Source of the DNA: Terriglobia bacterium
Lineage (GTDB): Bacteria > Acidobacteriota > Terriglobia > Terriglobales > Acidobacteriaceae
Reading direction: 5' to 3'
Assembly: GCA_021324365.1 (NCBI GenBank)
Contig: JAJPJE010000100.1
Span: 57,784 to 121,783, forward strand
Length of the DNA: 64,000 nt
This document shows, one piece after another, positions 20,751 to 30,576 of the stretch (the stretch's first letter is position 1; each line of letters starts with the position of its first letter). The notes beneath the pieces were generated by a model. It ran no database searches. It was given only the letters and a program-made list of their open reading frames with translations, and was not told the origin of the DNA. The position numbers were made by a program, and so were the translations under genes.

Positions 20751-23700
20751 GTGAGCCGCAAAAGGATTGCCGCCTGGACGGCGGGTATTGCAGTCGGATT
20801 TGTTGTCCTCGTACTGGTCGTGGGCTACTTCGTATTACGCAGTTCAGCTTTTCACGAATATGTAATCTCAAAGGTCGAGCAGATCGCTGGGCAGAAGCTG
20901 GGAAGCCCTCTTGATATCCAGAGCTTCGACCTGCATCTCTCGAATCTAAGCCTCGATCTGAATGGAATCACTGTTCAGGGTAGCGGGTCCAGCCCCTATG
21001 GTCCTCTGCTTCAGATCGATCATATTGGGCTGAACGTCAAGATCATCTCAGTTCTACATCGCAAGTGGAACCTCAACAGCATCACCGTCGATCATCCGGT
21101 CGCGCACGTCTTCATCGACAAGGCTGGTGAAAGCAATATTCCTTCACCTCACAGCTCATCGAGTTCCCACACGAACATCTTCGATCTCGCCGTGAAGCAT
21201 GCTCAACTGAATCGCGGCGAGGTCTACTTCAACGACCGGAAGGCAACACTCTACGCCGACCTGCACGACCTGCTCTTCCAGTCCTTCTACGGCGCCTCTG
21301 CAGGCGGAGAATATATCGGAAACGTCTCGTACAAGAATGGCAGCCTGCAATTCGGGAGCTACAATCCCTTACCGCATGATTTGAATGCGAGATTCGAAGC
21401 CACTCGCACGGAGCTGAAACTCTCGCCAGTTACTCTGCAACTTGGCGCTTCACAAATCCAACTGAATGCCGAACTGAAGGACTACAGCAGCCCATCCATA
21501 CAGGCTTCTTATCGCGCCACACTTGTGGGCAGCGAGTTTCGTCGTGTACTCAACAATCCCGAGATCCCCACTGGCGACATCATGCTATCGGGAAATGTAA
21601 AGTACGTGAACGATGCCAACCGGCCCGCCTTGGATTCCGTTGTGCTGAATGGCGATATCAGCAGCAAAGAGCTTCTGCTGACCAGCGGCACCTATCGCGG
21701 TGTTATTCGTGATCTGGCCGCTCGTTATTCCGTTATGAACGGGAACGCTGCCGTCCAGAATCTGCACGCAATTCTTTTCGGCGGCACCCTCGCCGCCAAT
21801 GTTGTCGTGCACGATCTTTCCGGGAAGCGCCAATCGCAACTGGATGCCCAGTTGCGCGGCATCTCGGTAGCTGAAATCCAGTCGCTTGCCGCAGCAGGCT
21901 TCACCCGCGACGTACATCTCAGCGGCGCAACGAATGCTGCAATCAAAGCCAGATGGAATGGATCCATGCAGAACCTGATCGCCACCGCTGACGCCGTTTT
22001 GCAGGCGCAGGTTACGCCGCACGAGACAGTTCCGGGTGTTGGACCTGCGCCGAGCTTTCCTGTTAACGCGCAGATTCATGCGCGCTACTTCGGCGACACA
22101 AAAGAGGTTTCGCTAACTCAGAGCTATTTGCACCTGCCACAAACATCGCTGAACTTCAATGGCACGGTCAGCAATCGTTCCAGCCTGCAGGTCGGAATGC
22201 AGTCTAATAATCTTCACGAACTGGAATTGATTGCGAACGCTTTCCGCCGTTCTTCCGATGGCATTCCACCCTCGCCTCTCGATCTGTATGGCACCGCGAG
22301 TTTTTACGGTACCGTGCGGGGGAGCACTACGAATCCGCATCTGCAGGGGCAGTTTGTTGCCGCGAATCTGCGTCTCAAGCAAAGCACGTGGCGCGTGATC
22401 CGCGCAAATGTAGTAGCGGATTCGTCCCAGTTGAGCTTACAAAATGGCGAAGCCGATCCGGCGCAGCAAGGCCGCATTGCGTTCTCCGTTCAAACCGCTC
22501 TTCACCAGTGGTCGTTTACGACCACCAGTGAATTCAACGTCCGCCTCAGCGCGTCGCACATTTCTGCTTCGGATCTGGCTCATGCAGCAAACTCCTCGAT
22601 TCCAGCGAAAGGAACTCTGAACGCCAATATCAATATGCATGGGTCCGAGCTCAGGCCAGTTGGTCAGGGCACGGTCGTACTGTCGAACGCAGAACTGTCG
22701 TCTGAACCCATACAAGCCTTGACTTTAAGTTTCCGCGGGACAGGAAATGAAATTCGTGGAACGCTGGGTGCGCGTCTCCCTGCAGGTTCCGCGGTAAGCG
22801 AATTCACGTATTATCCCCGCCAGCAGGGCTATACCATGCTCCTGAAGGTAGCCAACCTGCAGCTTGGAAAACTAGAGCATGTGCGGGAACGTAATCTGAA
22901 GCTCTCCGGCGTGCTGAACATGAATGCCAGCGGCCGTGGAACTCTTAAAGATCCCGGCATCGCCTTTACGGCACAGATTCCTAACCTGCATTTCCAGGAT
23001 CAGGACATTCGCGGACTTACGCTGACCGCTAATGTTGTTCATCATCTTGCAACCTTGGATCTCACGTCAGAAGCTGTGAACACCGGCATTCGTGCCCATG
23101 GGACCATTGGACTGACAGACGGTTATGAGGCGAATCTGCGCGTGGACACCGGCACCATTCCTCTGCAGCCGCTGTTGGCCACCTACGCGCCGCAGGCAAG
23201 CGATGCTACAGGACAAGCGCAATTGCATGCCACGCTGCGCGGTCCGCTAAAGAATAGAAACCTCATCGAAGCCCACGCGCAGATACCAGTACTCACGCTG
23301 AAGTATCACGCATTCGAAATCGGCGCGGTTCACCCAATCCTCATTGACTACACACGAGGCGCACTGGTGGTTCAGCGCTCAGAGATTCGCGGTACCGATA
23401 CGGATCTGCAGTTTCAGGGAAGCATTCCAGCTCGCGCGTCAGCACCCTCTTCCCTTTTGCTGATTGGAAACATAAATCTCAGGCTCCTCCAGATTTTCCA
23501 GCCTGATCTTCGGAGTCGAGGGCAGATTCGCTTCAACATCAACTCCTTCGGCCAGCGCACAAATCCGAATCTGCAGGGCCAGATTCGAATCGAAAATGTC
23601 GGACTCACGTTTCCGGGTGCGCCACTTGGAATTCAGGCCGCCAATGGCGTGTTGACGCTGACTAACAAGCGTATCGATATCACAAGTTTTAACGGCCAGG

Positions 23701-24707
23701 TCGGAGGAGGAACGGTAACCGCGACGGGCGGCGTAGTCATCCGCCCAGCCCTTCAATTCGATGTTGCCGTGGCCGGTAACGGAATCACCTTGCTGTATCC
23801 AGCAGGCGTTCGTAGCGGCCTCGATACGAACCTGAGTCTTACAGGGAACATGCAGGCGGCATTACTCCGCGGTCAGGTTCGGCTTAACCGGCTTTCTTTT
23901 ACCCCTGATTTTGATTTGTCTACCTTCACTTCCCAATTCAGTAACAATGTCTCCTCTCCGCCTACGGCCGGGTTTGCTAACAATGTTCAGCTCCAGGTGG
24001 CAGTACAGACTGGGTCAGGCCTCAACTTGGTCAGTCGAACGTTGAGCTTGCAGGGAGGAGCCAACCTCCGCATTCAGGGAACGGCCGCGGATCCTGTTGT
24101 GCTCGGTCGAGCGGACATCACAGGGGGAGACGTGATCTTCCTGGCAAATCGCTATGTAATTCAGGGCGGCAGTATTGCATTCGTAAATCCCGCACGCACT
24201 GAGCCCGTGGTCAACATCGCCGCGACCACGACCACCAATCAATACAACATCAGCCTGCGCGTAGAAGGACCTGCAGATCGCTTGCGCACCACTTACACTT
24301 CAGATCCGTCATTGCCGCCCGTCGACATCATCAACCTGCTCGCCTTCGGAAAAACAACGGAAGCCCAAGCAGCAAATGCCAACGCTGGCGGGAGCTTGGG
24401 TCCAGAGTCGGTGCTGGCATCGGGGATTAGCAGCCAGATTGCCGGCCGCCTTCAGAAGATTGCGGGAATTTCCCAGCTGTCAATCGACCCTGTACTGGGG
24501 CCGAACCAAGGCGCCCAGGGCGCGCGCGTCACCATTCAACAACGCGTCACCGGCAATCTGTTCGTGACCTTCTCGACAGATGTCACTTCGACGCAGCAGC
24601 AGATCATTCAGGTGCAGTACAACCTGAACCGCCGCTGGTCCCTGAGCGCTGACCGAGATCAAAACGGGGGCTTCGGTTTCGATGCCCGCGTGCACAAAAA
24701 CTTCTGA
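20751..24707 (+). CDS. tamB: TamB/DUF490 translocation and assembly module protein
   Basis: About 1318 residues. An N-terminal membrane anchor (IAAWTAGIAVGFVVLVLVVGY) is followed by an AsmA-like start and more than a thousand residues of beta-strand repeats. The C-terminal TamB domain (about 1060-1318) has GGDVIFLANRYVIQGGSI, a PVDIINLLAFGKT segment, QIAGRLQKIAGISQLSIDP and the ending GFGFDARVHKNF. TamB spans the periplasm as a lipid-conducting groove and works with an Omp85 partner, here the gene directly upstream. GTG at 20751 is preferred over TTG at 20736 because GGGAG lies about seven bases ahead of it. Confidence 0.9.
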   Translation: MSRKRIAAWTAGIAVGFVVLVLVVGYFVLRSSAFHEYVISKVEQIAGQKLGSPLDIQSFDLHLSNLSLDLNGITVQGSGSSPYGPLLQIDHIGLNVKIISVLHRKWNLNSITVDHPVAHVFIDKAGESNIPSPHSSSSSHTNIFDLAVKHAQLNRGEVYFNDRKATLYADLHDLLFQSFYGASAGGEYIGNVSYKNGSLQFGSYNPLPHDLNARFEATRTELKLSPVTLQLGASQIQLNAELKDYSSPSIQASYRATLVGSEFRRVLNNPEIPTGDIMLSGNVKYVNDANRPALDSVVLNGDISSKELLLTSGTYRGVIRDLAARYSVMNGNAAVQNLHAILFGGTLAANVVVHDLSGKRQSQLDAQLRGISVAEIQSLAAAGFTRDVHLSGATNAAIKARWNGSMQNLIATADAVLQAQVTPHETVPGVGPAPSFPVNAQIHARYFGDTKEVSLTQSYLHLPQTSLNFNGTVSNRSSLQVGMQSNNLHELELIANAFRRSSDGIPPSPLDLYGTASFYGTVRGSTTNPHLQGQFVAANLRLKQSTWRVIRANVVADSSQLSLQNGEADPAQQGRIAFSVQTALHQWSFTTTSEFNVRLSASHISASDLAHAANSSIPAKGTLNANINMHGSELRPVGQGTVVLSNAELSSEPIQALTLSFRGTGNEIRGTLGARLPAGSAVSEFTYYPRQQGYTMLLKVANLQLGKLEHVRERNLKLSGVLNMNASGRGTLKDPGIAFTAQIPNLHFQDQDIRGLTLTANVVHHLATLDLTSEAVNTGIRAHGTIGLTDGYEANLRVDTGTIPLQPLLATYAPQASDATGQAQLHATLRGPLKNRNLIEAHAQIPVLTLKYHAFEIGAVHPILIDYTRGALVVQRSEIRGTDTDLQFQGSIPARASAPSSLLLIGNINLRLLQIFQPDLRSRGQIRFNINSFGQRTNPNLQGQIRIENVGLTFPGAPLGIQAANGVLTLTNKRIDITSFNGQVGGGTVTATGGVVIRPALQFDVAVAGNGITLLYPAGVRSGLDTNLSLTGNMQAALLRGQVRLNRLSFTPDFDLSTFTSQFSNNVSSPPTAGFANNVQLQVAVQTGSGLNLVSRTLSLQGGANLRIQGTAADPVVLGRADITGGDVIFLANRYVIQGGSIAFVNPARTEPVVNIAATTTTNQYNISLRVEGPADRLRTTYTSDPSLPPVDIINLLAFGKTTEAQAANANAGGSLGPESVLASGISSQIAGRLQKIAGISQLSIDPVLGPNQGAQGARVTIQQRVTGNLFVTFSTDVTSTQQQIIQVQYNLNRRWSLSADRDQNGGFGFDARVHKNF

Positions 24708-24896
24708 TTACACAGCTCGAACCGCACGGCGACGTATAGGCGTTGTAGCTTTCGCATGGAATCGCTTTTCGGTTAGCCATTTGCCAAAGGCTGGACCCAG
24801 GTTCGCGATAGAATCGGCTACCGGTGCAAGCGCACACACTACCAACGCAAAAACAGCGCCCACAACATTGATATACATCAGGACCCGAAACAGCAT
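24708..24896 (-). CDS. possible small membrane protein, 62 aa
   Basis: An ATG frame with a single hydrophobic segment (LMYINVVGAVFALVVCALAP) and a basic C-terminus (TTPIRRRAVRAV). A GGTGGGGTG stretch precedes the ATG by about five bases, a weak ribosome-binding site. Its stop abuts the tamB stop, so the genes converge. No family is recognised, and the frame could be chance. The remaining bases to 25085 hold no other coding signal. Confidence 0.35.
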   Translation of the reverse strand: MLFRVLMYINVVGAVFALVVCALAPVADSIANLGPAFGKWLTEKRFHAKATTPIRRRAVRAV

Positions 24897-25085
24897 GAGA
24901 TCACCCCACCAGGTCTACGCTGTAAGTCTCGGGGGAGAGTGTAGCGATACTAGGCAGCGTGCACTTCAAAGGCCAGCCGAAGTCGCCGAAATTTCAGCCA
25001 CTTAGAAACGGCAACGCCATCCGGCATGTGCAAACCATTGCAGTGGATTGGTCGCTTAATGGGAATGGGAATGTCTCGACCTCGT

Positions 25086-26801
25086 CTACTTGACGCTAAC
25101 CGGAACGGCAACTGTGCCAATATGCCCATTGAAGTTGTTCTTAATGGCGATTTTGATATGGTATTCACCGGGACTCAGATCGAGATCCCGGGTGAATCCC
25201 AGACCCACCTGCCTCAACTGCTTTACCACGTCGGGATTGAACTGACCGCCGGCACGATCAACGGACTGGGCAACTTGCTTTCCCGTCGAATCGTACGCCG
25301 TCAGCACGACATCAACGTTCACAGATGATGTCGCGTCATCGATCGTATCCGTGTCGGGAGGTAGCGTAATTCGGAATGAGACCTTTTTCTTGTCAGCAGC
25401 CGGGTCGATGCCCTTCATGGTGGCAGCGAAACGCACCCCGCTATATTCGATTGGCGAGCCCAGGGCGGTAATGAGATTTTGCTTCTCCCAATCGTCTTTC
25501 TCGGTCGCATTTGGCCAGCTGACGCCACCGGCGGGCGCGAATTCTTTTCCGGCCCCGCGGACCTTTACATTTATCCGGCGATAGGGAGCTTTGTTGTCAT
25601 CGGTGTAGCCGAGTAAGTAAAAATGCGAGGAATCCGCAGCGGCGGTTGTTACGAACGGCACAATATCATTAACCATGAGCAACGGCCGTCCGCCTGTGAT
25701 CTCAGCCAGGGATAGTACGGCGGCCCGTGTATCGATTGCCTGAGTGGAACTCAGACCGCCGGGAATATTCTGGCTAACGCCCAATGGTCCCACCCCTTGA
25801 CGTCCCTGGTCACCCACAATCAGCGGATACACCGCTACGTTGTTTGCATCCAATGACGCCTGCGTAGCGCGCCACAGATCGTTGAAGCCTTTGATCTCTC
25901 GATCTGACATAGAAGACTCGCCCGCGGGCATGCTTTGGCCGTTCAACGAAGCGCCGCTGGTGATGTTCTCCTCGATTACAAGCTTCCCGTCTTTGACATT
26001 AACGCTGAATGGCAGGTTCTCCACCATCCACACCAGGCTCTTGCGTCCGGGAAAACCTGCCGATGCCTGGGCGATTTGTCCCATGGCCTCGAAACTTCGC
26101 ACCGGCATCAAGCGCAAAGGACTCATGATCGGCGTGGGATTCGAATCCGCACCCCGCAGAAAAGCCACCATCTTCTCCGCATCGGTTGCAACCGCCGAGT
26201 CTTCGGATAACTTCTTGGCTTCCGCGCTCCCGCCCTTCATCCGGGCTTCCGCCACTTCGATTGCCTGGGTCGTCTGCTCCGGCGACAAGCGGAAATCGTG
26301 GTAGACGTGCAGGCCGCTCATGGAGTTCGTCAGCAACCAACCTGATTGATGGTTTTCCGCGAGCTGGTGCAGCGCGTTCACACACTGCTGCCGGATGTTC
26401 GATTCATCGGCTAAGCGCGTGTGGACGGTATCGAGCACCAGAATGACCATCCCTGAAGTCGAAGGAGCATTGAAGCCATTACTGTACTGGCCAAAAGTGG
26501 TTTTATACGGGGGAGCAGGGGAAGGCTTCGTGTCGATGTCGCGAACACTCGTGAGGGTTTGTGGCTTGCCGTTTACTTCCAGCGTGAAGTCGGCTTGTTG
26601 CAGTCCTGTAAGGGCCTTACCAGAGCCGTCCAGCACCACGACGGGAACGGTTACCGCGGCAGGTGGACTGGGTGGGGCGTCTTGCTGTTTTTTTTCTTTC
26701 TTTGCGGCGGCGCCGGAACTGGTCAAAAAGACGAGTAAAACAACAGCCGCTAGAAACTCAAGACGCTTGTGACGCCCCAGGAGCCCCAATCCAGTCACCA
26801 T
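25086..26801 (-). CDS. VWFA-related protein of the acidobacterial type, exported
   Basis: 571 residues. After a hydrophobic leader (LEFLAAVVLLVFLTSSGAAA) and a charged, proline-rich linker comes the opening typical of acidobacterial VWFA-related proteins: VTVPVVVLDGSGKALTGLQ, ADFTLEVNGKPQTLTSV. The von Willebrand A core follows with VILVLDTVHTR in place of a classical DxSxS MIDAS, so metal binding is doubtful. The last third is beta-rich (PYRRINVKVRGAG, FRITLPPDTDTIDD). The family is expanded in Acidobacteria and its function is unknown. The gene stands alone; the ATG follows no strong ribosome-binding site. Confidence 0.85.
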   Translation of the reverse strand: MVTGLGLLGRHKRLEFLAAVVLLVFLTSSGAAAKKEKKQQDAPPSPPAAVTVPVVVLDGSGKALTGLQQADFTLEVNGKPQTLTSVRDIDTKPSPAPPYKTTFGQYSNGFNAPSTSGMVILVLDTVHTRLADESNIRQQCVNALHQLAENHQSGWLLTNSMSGLHVYHDFRLSPEQTTQAIEVAEARMKGGSAEAKKLSEDSAVATDAEKMVAFLRGADSNPTPIMSPLRLMPVRSFEAMGQIAQASAGFPGRKSLVWMVENLPFSVNVKDGKLVIEENITSGASLNGQSMPAGESSMSDREIKGFNDLWRATQASLDANNVAVYPLIVGDQGRQGVGPLGVSQNIPGGLSSTQAIDTRAAVLSLAEITGGRPLLMVNDIVPFVTTAAADSSHFYLLGYTDDNKAPYRRINVKVRGAGKEFAPAGGVSWPNATEKDDWEKQNLITALGSPIEYSGVRFAATMKGIDPAADKKKVSFRITLPPDTDTIDDATSSVNVDVVLTAYDSTGKQVAQSVDRAGGQFNPDVVKQLRQVGLGFTRDLDLSPGEYHIKIAIKNNFNGHIGTVAVPVSVK

Positions 26802-26905
26802 GATGCCGCAGCCTTCCTCGGCAAACGATACATGCCGTAACTACCGCGGCATTATATCCGCAGCAGAGAGGCAGGATGCAATCCGCATCAGTCGTTCCAA
26901 AAACT

Positions 26906-27931
26906 TCACCAGACCGTAAGTGTCGCTCGGTCAACCCATTCGTGGTACCCGCGGCCCGAGGCATTCACGTCGAGCTGCCACTGTGCTCCAAGATTGTTGC
27001 CCCATCCCAGGTTCTTTGCGTATTGCGTCTGGTTGAGCGTGTAAACCTTTCCATCAACGATCAGTTTCACGTAGGTGTAACTGTGGTTGTTGTGGTTCGT
27101 CGTCATGTACCACTGGATGTGATGCCACGTGCCGGGAGCAAACTTCGGGCACGGAATATTCGTGTGCAGCCAGTGACCGCTCGCTTCGCTCCAGGTGTCC
27201 CACACACCGGCGGCATAGTTGCATTCAGTACCGATCATGTAGTTGTAGCCGTTCAGGAACTGGAAGGCATCGAACTCAAGAGCCTGAGCCGCAGTAAGAG
27301 ACGCAGAGTCCAACTGAACGTAGAAATCCCAGAGGAAGTTAGTGACGGTATTGATGGCGCCCATTTTCTTGAACCAGAGCGAATTCCCCCACACGCCGTC
27401 ACGATACAGTTCCATGCTACGTCCGTCCATGGAAGGCGAAGTCTGGTTAAAAGCTTGCCAGTAACCGCCGCTGCCGCTACCCCCAGCACACGCAGTGGAT
27501 CCGCACGCACCCCAACCGCTGGTCATCTGGTCGATGTTGCTGAAAACTTTGGCATAAGATGGCGGAGTCGGCATTGGGCCACCGGTCGCAGGAGGGTTGC
27601 CGCCGGTAGGAGCGCCACCACCTCCCACATTGATGCTGATCGTACGGTCGCCGTACGCTCCGGTGCTGTCCCAGGCGCGGACCACAAGCTGGTGTGTGCC
27701 CGCAGAGGCGCTAACGTTCCCACTGATATATCCCGTCTTCCCGGCCGTATACACGTTCACGCTGTCCAGATACGCATGCCATCCAACAATCGGATACCCA
27801 CTCGACGCAGAGGCCTGCAGGGTGAACGTGCCTCCTACAGTCGAGTTTGCGGCAGGAGCAGAAAGATTAACGGTGACTGCAAAGCAGTTCGAAGCAAGCA
27901 AAGCGAGCAGCAGGAAGAGGAATTTTTTCAT
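26906..27931 (-). CDS. secreted protein with Ig-like domain and C-terminal beta-sandwich
   Basis: 341 residues. Signal peptide (MKKFLFLLLALLASNCFA), one bacterial Ig-like domain (about 19-100: VNLSAPAANSTVGGTFTL to YGDRTISINVG), a Gly/Pro-rich linker (about 100-125), and a C-terminal ~210-residue domain with many aromatic residues (WHHIQWYMTTNHNNHSYTY, LIVDGKVYTLNQT). The ending looks like a concanavalin/LamG-like sandwich that could bind polysaccharide, but no catalytic signature is seen. GGAG lies six bases before the ATG. This architecture recurs in acidobacterial secretomes. Confidence 0.8.
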   Translation of the reverse strand: MKKFLFLLLALLASNCFAVTVNLSAPAANSTVGGTFTLQASASSGYPIVGWHAYLDSVNVYTAGKTGYISGNVSASAGTHQLVVRAWDSTGAYGDRTISINVGGGGAPTGGNPPATGGPMPTPPSYAKVFSNIDQMTSGWGACGSTACAGGSGSGGYWQAFNQTSPSMDGRSMELYRDGVWGNSLWFKKMGAINTVTNFLWDFYVQLDSASLTAAQALEFDAFQFLNGYNYMIGTECNYAAGVWDTWSEASGHWLHTNIPCPKFAPGTWHHIQWYMTTNHNNHSYTYVKLIVDGKVYTLNQTQYAKNLGWGNNLGAQWQLDVNASGRGYHEWVDRATLTVW

Positions 27932-28384
27932 GGAATCTCCAGCGGTGATTAAGAATCGGGTTGCCGCGCTAGAACGGCTGCCGGGATCAACTATCAGCTA
28001 CACCGGAGATTCGGCGAATTAGCAGAAACCCCTAAGGAACTTAGGATAAGGCATCTATCCGGGCATAGGCCAACTAAGCGAAATTCGGCCAGAATCCGCC
28101 CATTTGGCCGCCTCGAGAACAGGCGTTGCGAACAGATGAACGTCCATTCGTGAACCTCCCTGCGCCGATTCGCTTGGATCATGGCCTTACGACCGAAAAG
28201 ATACCCGACTGTATATGGGTCAAACCTGAGCGCCGGTGCGAACTGGAACTCTTTGAACGTACCCGGGGCAGCCGTCTGCGCCATGCAGCGTTCAGACGCA
28301 TGCTTGGGTAACCGTAGGCAGCAGCCAGTTCGCGGAAGCACGAAATTTGACCTCTGTTCGCCCCGACGGATTACACTGTCGGGC
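27932..28384. other. 453-base divergent intergenic region
   Basis: Upstream region of both the Ig-domain gene (minus) and the M3 peptidase gene (plus). It contains a perfect small hairpin CCTAAG-GAA-CTTAGG at 28031-28045. I looked for a c-di-GMP or other riboswitch on both strands and found no convincing consensus. No coding frame here is believable. Confidence 0.5.
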
Positions 28385-30517
28385 ATGAAGATTCTCGTTA
28401 TTTTTGCGGCACTTATGATTGGCGTGAGCGCTATTCCCGAAAATGCCTCTGGGGCGGAGTTTGGCCCCAGTAACCCTTTTTATGCGCCGAGCAAACTACC
28501 GTTTGAGGCGCCGCCGTTCGACAAGATCAAGGACGATGATTACCAGCCGGCAATTGAAGCCGGTATGGCGCAGCAGCAAAAAGAAATCGAGGCGATCGCC
28601 AACAGTTCTGCGGCTCCCACTTTCGACAACACCTTCGTTGCCATGGAAAAGAGCGGACAGCTGTTGCAACGTGCAATGTCGGCCTTCTTCGCGGTGGTGA
28701 GCGCCAATACGAACCCAACGCTCCAGAAGGTTCGCAGTGTCGAAGCGCCCAAACTCGCCGCCCATCAGGACGCGATCTATCTGAACCCGAAATTGTTTCA
28801 GCGGATTAAGACAGTTTATGACCAACGCCGTTCGCTTAAGCTCAACCCGGAGCAATTGCGATTGGTGGAACGCACCTACGAAGAATTTGTGCATGCCGGG
28901 GCAAATCTCACCGACGCCGATAAAGCAAAACTCAAGAAATTAAACGAGGAGCTCGCGACGCTCTCCAACGAATTCAGCAACAAGCTGCTGGCTGCCACCA
29001 AGGAAGGCGCCTACGTCACCACGGATAAGGCGGCGCTAACTGGGCTGAGCGATGCTGAAATCAACGCGGCTTCACAGGCTGCGAAAGGCCGCAAAGTCGA
29101 AGGCTATGTCCTTCCGCTGCAAAATACGACGCAACAGCCGGATCTGGTAAGCATGACGAATCGGTCCACCCGGCAGACAATCTTCGATAACTCTTGGAAC
29201 CGCGCGGAACATGGCGATGCGAACGATACGCGCGAGACCATCGCGAAAATCGCGCAGCTGCGCGCACAAAAGGGAAAATTGCTGGGCTTCCCGAACTTTG
29301 CCGCATGGAAAATCGAAGACCAGATGGCAAAAACACCGCAGGCGGCCCTGAAATTTATGGATGAACTGGTGCCGGGTGCCACCGGCAAAGCGGCGCGCGA
29401 AGAACAGGATATCCAGGCAGTCATCGATAAACAGAATGGCGGATTTAAGGTCCAGCCGTGGGATTGGGAGTTTTACGCAGAGCAGGTGCGCAAAGCAAAA
29501 TACGACCTCGACGAAGATCAGGTTAAGCCCTACTTCGAACTGAACAACGTCCTCGAGAATGGTGTTTTCTATGCGGCGACCCAGTTGTACGGGATCACGT
29601 TCAAGGAACGGCACGATCTTCCGGTTTACACGAAGGCGATGCGAGTTTTTGAAGTATTCAATGCCGACGGCAGTCCGCTGGCATTGTTCTACTGCGACTA
29701 CTTCAAACGCGATAATAAGCAGGGCGGCGCATGGATGACGAACTATGTCGACCAGTCAAAACTGCTGGGCACCAAGCCGGTAGTCGCGAACGTCGCTAAC
29801 TTCGCTCCTCCCGCACCAGGAGAGCCCGCGCTGATCACCTCCGATGACGTTCGAACCATGTTCCACGAATTCGGACATGCACTCCACGGCATGTTCTCCA
29901 ACACCGAATATCCGAGCCTTTCCGGAACCGCTACGGCGCGTGACTTCGTAGAATTCCCATCGCAATTCAACGAACATTGGGCAACGTACCCGTCCGTTTT
30001 CGAGCACTACGCAAAGCATTACAAGACCGGCGCGCCGATGCCCAAGGAATTGGTCGAGAAGATTGAGAAGGCAAAAACATTTAATAAAGGGTATGACACC
30101 ACGGAATTGTTGGCGGCTGCCGAACTCGATATGAAGTGGCACACGCTCCCAGCTTCAGCTCCTCTGCAAAATCCTGACACGTTCGAAAAAGATTCACTGG
30201 AGAAAATCAATCTTTGGATCAGCTATGTGCCGCCACGCTATCGCTCCAGCTATTTTGCGCATATTTGGAGCAGTGGATACTCGGCAGGTTACTACGCGTA
30301 TCTCTGGACACAGATGCTCGCCGACGATGCGTACCAGTGGTTCGATGAACATGGCGGCCTAACTCGCGCCAATGGTGATCGCTTCCGCAACATGGTACTT
30401 TCGCGCGGCAACACCGAGGATCTCGAGAAGATGTACGAGACCTGGCGTGGCAAGAAGCCTAGCGTCGAACCCATGCTGAAGTATCGCGGCCTTGCGCCAG
30501 ACGGTGGCGGGCAGTAG
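28385..30517 (+). CDS. M3 family metallopeptidase (peptidyl-dipeptidase Dcp-like), exported
   Basis: About 710 residues. Signal peptide MKILVIFAALMIGVSAIPEN followed by the M3 opening NPFYAPSKLPFEAPPFDKI. The zinc site HEFGH lies at about residues 494-498 (MFHEFGHALHGM) and the third ligand Glu in the downstream ATARDFVEFPSQFNEHWA segment, with the C-terminal RYRSSYFAHIWSSGYSAGYY motif that binds substrate. The size and motifs fit Dcp rather than oligopeptidase F. Dcp removes dipeptides from peptide C-termini; here it would act in the periplasm. ATG at 28385 is chosen for the signal peptide; upstream codons to 28181 lack any homology. Confidence 0.93.
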   Translation: MKILVIFAALMIGVSAIPENASGAEFGPSNPFYAPSKLPFEAPPFDKIKDDDYQPAIEAGMAQQQKEIEAIANSSAAPTFDNTFVAMEKSGQLLQRAMSAFFAVVSANTNPTLQKVRSVEAPKLAAHQDAIYLNPKLFQRIKTVYDQRRSLKLNPEQLRLVERTYEEFVHAGANLTDADKAKLKKLNEELATLSNEFSNKLLAATKEGAYVTTDKAALTGLSDAEINAASQAAKGRKVEGYVLPLQNTTQQPDLVSMTNRSTRQTIFDNSWNRAEHGDANDTRETIAKIAQLRAQKGKLLGFPNFAAWKIEDQMAKTPQAALKFMDELVPGATGKAAREEQDIQAVIDKQNGGFKVQPWDWEFYAEQVRKAKYDLDEDQVKPYFELNNVLENGVFYAATQLYGITFKERHDLPVYTKAMRVFEVFNADGSPLALFYCDYFKRDNKQGGAWMTNYVDQSKLLGTKPVVANVANFAPPAPGEPALITSDDVRTMFHEFGHALHGMFSNTEYPSLSGTATARDFVEFPSQFNEHWATYPSVFEHYAKHYKTGAPMPKELVEKIEKAKTFNKGYDTTELLAAAELDMKWHTLPASAPLQNPDTFEKDSLEKINLWISYVPPRYRSSYFAHIWSSGYSAGYYAYLWTQMLADDAYQWFDEHGGLTRANGDRFRNMVLSRGNTEDLEKMYETWRGKKPSVEPMLKYRGLAPDGGGQ

Positions 30518-30527
30518 AGTCCCGCCA
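30505..30527 (+). terminator. hairpin at the end of the M3 peptidase gene
   Basis: TGGCGGG (30505-30511) and CCCGCCA (30521-30527) form a 7-bp stem that includes the stop codon in its loop. Only scattered T follow, so termination is probable but weak. Confidence 0.5.
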
Positions 30528-30576
30528 CGTTGTATCTTATGCTCCGTGGGTAGCTGAAAACTTGTGTCATGGCCTT

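Noticed and set aside
27932..28060. Riboswitch in front of the Ig-domain gene
   Set aside because: No c-di-GMP, cobalamin or other consensus core could be matched on either strand.
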